The notes beneath the pieces were generated by a model that saw only the letters and a program-made list of their open reading frames with translations, had not been told where the DNA came from and made no database searches. Shown piece after piece: positions 5,606-7,951 of a stretch of 7,951 nt of DNA (position 1 is its first letter; the number at the start of each line of letters is the position of its first letter). The stretch lies in assembly GCA_030613345.1 (NCBI GenBank), contig JAUWMD010000112.1, forward strand, positions 1-7,951, written 5' to 3'. The translations under genes were made by a program, and so were the position numbers. The DNA is from Candidatus Krumholzibacteriota bacterium. GTDB lineage: Bacteria > Krumholzibacteriota > Krumholzibacteriia > Krumholzibacteriales > Krumholzibacteriaceae.

Positions 5606-6039
5606 TAATACGGATTGAGGTAGCTGCCCTGCATATACTGCAGCCTTACCATCACATTATCGCTTGGCCGCCACGTCAGATTGAAGTTCGGAATGAATAC
5701 CTGGTAGTCGTTCATCCCGTCGCCGCCGGTCATGTACGAACCCACGCCGACATCCCAGTTCAGCGTGACGGAGCTGCCCAGCCGGTAATTGAAATGTCCC
5801 ATGTAGTAACCCATGCCGATATCGCCGAAACCTTTCGACGACGCGTAGGAGAATCCTACCGAGCTGTGAAATCCGAGACCGGGGATCCTCAGGAAACCCG
5901 TCTCCGATGTCACCGGGTTGAGGTAGTCGCTGAAGACGCTGTGCTCTTCGGGAGTGGTAGTAGTCGTCTGCTGCGCGCCGGCCGGAAAGGAAACGAGCGC
6001 CAGTGCGATCATGGTCGATATGATGACGGATATCTTCAT
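5581..6039 (-). CDS. Small exported, possibly outer-membrane, protein of unknown function
   Basis: The ATG at 6039 gives 152 residues. The N-terminus MKISVIISTMIALALVSF, then PAGA, is a clear signal peptide with predicted cleavage before QQTTTTTPEE. The frame is open further upstream to an ATG at 6138, but that part lies inside the response-regulator gene in another frame and reads as non-natural protein, so 6039 is preferred. The mature part has amphipathic strands rich in Gly and aromatic residues (SSVGFSYASSKGFGDIGMGY, FNYRLGSSVTLNWDVGVGSY, FIPNFNLTWRPSDNVMVRLQ) and ends RRGFGF, a C-terminal Phe typical of barrel proteins. I do not recognise a family. It starts 8 bases after the response-regulator stop, so the two are likely co-transcribed. 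The ribosome site is weak (GTGAG overlapping that stop). Confidence 0.75.
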   Translation of the reverse strand: MKISVIISTMIALALVSFPAGAQQTTTTTPEEHSVFSDYLNPVTSETGFLRIPGLGFHSSVGFSYASSKGFGDIGMGYYMGHFNYRLGSSVTLNWDVGVGSYMTGGDGMNDYQVFIPNFNLTWRPSDNVMVRLQYMQGSYLNPYYYRRGFGF

Positions 6040-6047
6040 CGCGCGAC

Positions 6048-6410
6048 TCACTGACACGAGCTGCCTAGGAGCTCCCTGATCTTCTCCTTCAGCGGAGTGA
6101 GATCGACGGACTTGACGATGTAGGCATCGGCCGCCCACGTCTGGAAGTTGTCCTTGTAGACCGAATATGCCGAATTGATTATTACGGGAAGGTCCTTGCG
6201 CCTCTCGGCGATCTCTATCAGCGCGTCGAGCCCGCTCTCGTCGCCGAGCTTCATGTCGAGGATCATCAGGTCCGGCGATTCCTTCTCGACCGATTCGATC
6301 GCCTCGGCGACCGTCCCGGCCAAAACGGTATCATAACCCTCTCCCTCGAGCTCTTCACTGTAGAGCTTCCTGACGTTGATCTCGTCGTCTACTATGAGGA
6401 TCTTTGCCAT
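6048..6410 (-). CDS. Stand-alone receiver-domain response regulator (CheY-like)
   Basis: The protein has 120 residues and consists only of a receiver domain: MAKILIVDDE with acidic pocket D8-D9, phosphoacceptor D52 in LMILDMKL, S80 at the Thr/Ser switch position (VIINSAY), Y97 and the conserved K100 (AYIVKS). There is no output domain, so it acts through protein contacts or within a phosphorelay. Its histidine kinase is not in the window. The start is well supported: GGGGGAG lies a few bases before the ATG. A terminator hairpin between it and the upstream GTPase gene suggests its own promoter. The signal peptide gene 8 bases downstream is probably in the same transcript. Single-domain receivers operate with MglA GTPases in polarity control in some gliding bacteria, but a link here is only positional. 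Confidence 0.93.
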   Translation of the reverse strand: MAKILIVDDEINVRKLYSEELEGEGYDTVLAGTVAEAIESVEKESPDLMILDMKLGDESGLDALIEIAERRKDLPVIINSAYSVYKDNFQTWAADAYIVKSVDLTPLKEKIRELLGSSCQ

Positions 6411-6424
6411 CGGCTCCCCCGTAT

Positions 6425-6454
6425 AAAAAACCGCGATTCAGCCGAACCCCGGTT
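6425..6454 (-). terminator. Rho-independent terminator after the MglA-like gene
   Basis: On the minus strand AACCG pairs with CGGTT, then one G-G mismatch, then GGTTC pairs with GAATC (one G-U) around the loop GGCT. The right arm runs into TTTTTT. It lies 62-91 bases after the GTPase stop codon and 15 bases before the response-regulator ATG. Confidence 0.65.
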
Positions 6455-6485
6455 ATATCATCGTTATAATTTGTACAACGGTCAA
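6452..6485 (-). promoter_or_regulatory. Candidate promoter of the response-regulator gene
   Basis: Two partial readings exist on the minus strand: TTGTAC (6478-6473) with TATAAC (6457-6452) at a 15-base spacing, or TTGACC (6485-6480) with GATGAT (6462-6457) at 17 bases. Either places the start within or next to the terminator hairpin, near 6445-6450. The match is moderate only. Confidence 0.35.
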
Positions 6486-6515
6486 GTTCTTTTGTTCCGT
6501 CGTTTGCGGAGCCGG

Positions 6516-7673
6516 TCAGCCCGAATGGATCTTGATGTCGAGTATGATCTTGACCGGGACCTCGTTGCGTATCTCCTCCTCGGTGAGCTCGACAGGGACT
6601 GTTACCATCTTGGCGGGGCGTTCCTCGGCCTCCTCGGCGGGACTGGGCTCAGCGTCCCCGGCCGTCTCGGGCTTTTCCTCGTCAAACTTCACGAGTGGAT
6701 CGTTTATGAACTCTTCTTCCTTTTTCTCCTCGGTTTCTTCCTTCTCCGCCACCGCAACGCTCACTTCACGCCCGGCCTCTTCCCCGGCCGATCCGTTGCC
6801 GTTGTCTCCGAGCTCGACCATGTGCCCGTATTCCTCGTACCCTTCCCTCTCCATTCCGAGGTCTTTGACCGATTCGGCCGAAGCCTCGTCTTCGGTCAGC
6901 ACATGATCTACAAACTCAGAGACAGACTCGTGCTCCTCTTCTCTCTCCTCTGCGTAACCTGAAGTCTTGCTCTCGCCTGCCTCTGAGTTAATTCCCATTG
7001 CAGCGCCCTGCGCGACGACCTCTACGTCGACCGGTCCACCGCCGCGTTTGCTGCCCGTACTGCCGTTTTTTCCGGCCTTCTTGTCGTTGAGCTCATGCCT
7101 GAGCCTCTTGAATACAAGTTTCGCGATCCCCTCGAAGGTCTCGTACACGCCCTTGCCCTCCGTTGCGACCGCCTCGAACGACGGGACTTTCCAGGTATTG
7201 AGCTCCTTGTCGAGCATCTTTTTCTTCATCGATCCCGGGATGTCCCTCTTGTTGTACTGCACCACCCAGGGAGTACCGGAGAGCGACATTCCGATCTCGT
7301 TGAGGTTCTCTTCGAGGTTGTTGAGGCTCTCTCTGTCGTCGTCGAGCCTGTCGGGAGACGAATCCGCCACGAACACGAGGGCGTCCACGCCCTTGAGCAC
7401 AAGTTTTCTCGGCGCGTTGTAGTAGACCTGTCCTGGAACGGTGTAGAGCAGGAACCTTACCTTGAGACCGCTCAGTTCTCCGACCTCTATCGGAAGGAAA
7501 TCGAAGAAGAGCGTCCTGTCGGTCCTCGTCTTCATCGAAATCATCTTGCCCTTGTTCTCCCGCGGGAGCTTCGAATACATATATTCGAGGTTCGTCGTCT
7601 TCCCGCTGAGTCCGGGACCGTAATATACGATCTTAATATTTACTTCTCCGCCAGCATAATTGTAGATCGCCAT
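6516..7673 (-). CDS. MglA-family Ras-like GTPase with long acidic C-terminal extension
   Basis: The start at 7673 (MAIYNYAGGEVNIKIVYYGP) has AAGGAG 9 bases upstream, giving 385 residues. The G domain (1 to about 195) shows the P-loop GPGLSGKT (19-26), switch I around TRTDRTLFFDFLP (49-61) with R53, G3 TVPGQ (78-82) with Thr78 in place of the usual Asp and Q82, G4 NKRD (141-144), and EAVATEGKGV (167-176) as G5. Thr78 together with R53/Q82 is the MglA hallmark. MglA controls front-rear polarity and motility in gliding bacteria, and an MglB GAP is the usual partner; none is visible here. Typical MglA is about 195 residues. Here about 190 more follow: a Gly/Lys linker (197-213), a long Glu-rich low-complexity part (about 233-352), and a compact hydrophobic end block (MVTVPVELTEEEIRNEVPVK, then IILDIKIHSG). 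The frame is open to an ATG at 7850, but that extension lacks a ribosome site and breaks the family N-terminus. Confidence 0.9.
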   Translation of the reverse strand: MAIYNYAGGEVNIKIVYYGPGLSGKTTNLEYMYSKLPRENKGKMISMKTRTDRTLFFDFLPIEVGELSGLKVRFLLYTVPGQVYYNAPRKLVLKGVDALVFVADSSPDRLDDDRESLNNLEENLNEIGMSLSGTPWVVQYNKRDIPGSMKKKMLDKELNTWKVPSFEAVATEGKGVYETFEGIAKLVFKRLRHELNDKKAGKNGSTGSKRGGGPVDVEVVAQGAAMGINSEAGESKTSGYAEEREEEHESVSEFVDHVLTEDEASAESVKDLGMEREGYEEYGHMVELGDNGNGSAGEEAGREVSVAVAEKEETEEKKEEEFINDPLVKFDEEKPETAGDAEPSPAEEAEERPAKMVTVPVELTEEEIRNEVPVKIILDIKIHSG

Positions 7674-7919
7674 CTTGAGCCACTCCTTGAAAAAGCCGGG
7701 GCGGGCTCCCGTCCCGCTCGCGTAGTGCACAGACAAGGAAGCAGAATCCGGAGCAGGTTTAACATCACTAGAGCTAGGGTGTTCACTTCTTGCTTCAGTC
7801 ATGGAAGCGCCAACCCCGGCAAGAAAACGGGAGCGCAAGGAGCATGCCATGGAACTATTACTATTGATATTTATAAACCGTTGTGATCTGACAGGTTGGG
7901 AAGGATCTCGGGGATCTTG
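7674..7919. other. Non-coding stretch upstream of the MglA-like gene
   Basis: These 246 bases hold the leader and presumably the promoter of the GTPase gene. An AT-rich patch (about 7850-7880) contains TATAAA on the minus strand at 7875-7870 as a possible -10, with no convincing -35. The minus frame from 7850 is open into the GTPase gene but reads as compositionally biased sequence with no domain. No other gene is seen. Confidence 0.4.
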
Positions 7920-7951
7920 AAAAACGCCCTCTCCTGAAAATGAGAGAGGGC
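7920..7951 (-). terminator. Rho-independent terminator of a gene beyond the right edge
   Basis: On the minus strand the 8-bp arms GCCCTCTC (7951-7944) and GAGAGGGC (7933-7926) flank a 10-base loop and are followed by G and then TTTTT (7924-7920). The stem ends exactly at the window edge and may be longer. It implies a minus-strand gene to the right that ends here, making the GTPase gene the start of its own transcription unit. Confidence 0.7.

Noticed and set aside
6457..6480. Possible third copy of the 27-bp repeat (starts ATCATCG, ends ACGG)
   Set aside because: Only the ends match and gaps are needed in the middle. It coincides with the response-regulator promoter and is not above chance.
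7095..7886. Plus-strand open frame of 263 codons
   Set aside because: It is antisense to the GTPase G domain, which carries all G motifs. The high GC leaves the opposite frame open.

Overview
The window looks like a chromosomal piece of a Gram-negative, moderately GC-rich bacterium. Three 60-base samples of the envelope and TPR genes contain 36 to 39 G+C. The evidence for a Gram-negative cell is three predicted exported or outer-membrane proteins, one of them a DUF3943 protein, plus an MglA-type GTPase. An MglA GTPase together with DUF3943 and TPR proteins fits deep-branching FCB-type or deltaproteobacterial-like lineages, but the sequence alone does not fix the taxon.

Layout from left to right. 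Bases 1-641 (minus) hold the N-terminal part of a TPR protein that runs off the left edge. Bases 773-2285 (minus) hold a complete two-gene type IV toxin-antitoxin module: an AbiEi-like antitoxin/repressor followed, with an 8-bp overlap, by an AbiEii-like nucleotidyltransferase toxin. It has its own promoter with palindromic operator candidates, is poorer in G+C than its neighbours, and lies between two copies of a 27-bp imperfect direct repeat (720-746 and 2471-2497). Bases 2531-3163 (minus) encode a small outer-membrane beta-barrel protein. Divergently, 3271-4686 (plus) encodes a DUF3943 protein that overlaps or abuts an exported metallo-beta-lactamase-fold hydrolase (to 5605, plus). That hydrolase converges, with a 25-bp tail overlap, on a minus-strand pair: a stand-alone receiver-domain response regulator (6048-6410) and, 8 bp behind it, a small exported protein (5581-6039). 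The right part (6516-7673, minus) is an MglA-family Ras-like GTPase with an unusual acidic C-terminal extension of about 190 residues. The window ends on the terminator hairpin of a further minus-strand gene outside it.

How the genes may work together. The AbiE pair is a self-contained defence or stability cassette and is the only accessory-looking element. The rest is envelope-related (beta-barrel, DUF3943, exported hydrolase, small exported protein) or intracellular signalling and scaffolding (MglA GTPase, receiver protein, TPR protein). In gliding and twitching bacteria MglA GTPases set cell polarity and work with receiver proteins and TPR proteins, so a polarity or motility role is possible. 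No MglB (roadblock) partner or motility motor gene is visible here.

The points most worth a second look are the direct repeats that bracket the AbiE cassette, the long conserved-looking tail on the GTPase, the terminator that overlaps the response-regulator promoter, and the apparently leaderless divergent envelope gene pair.
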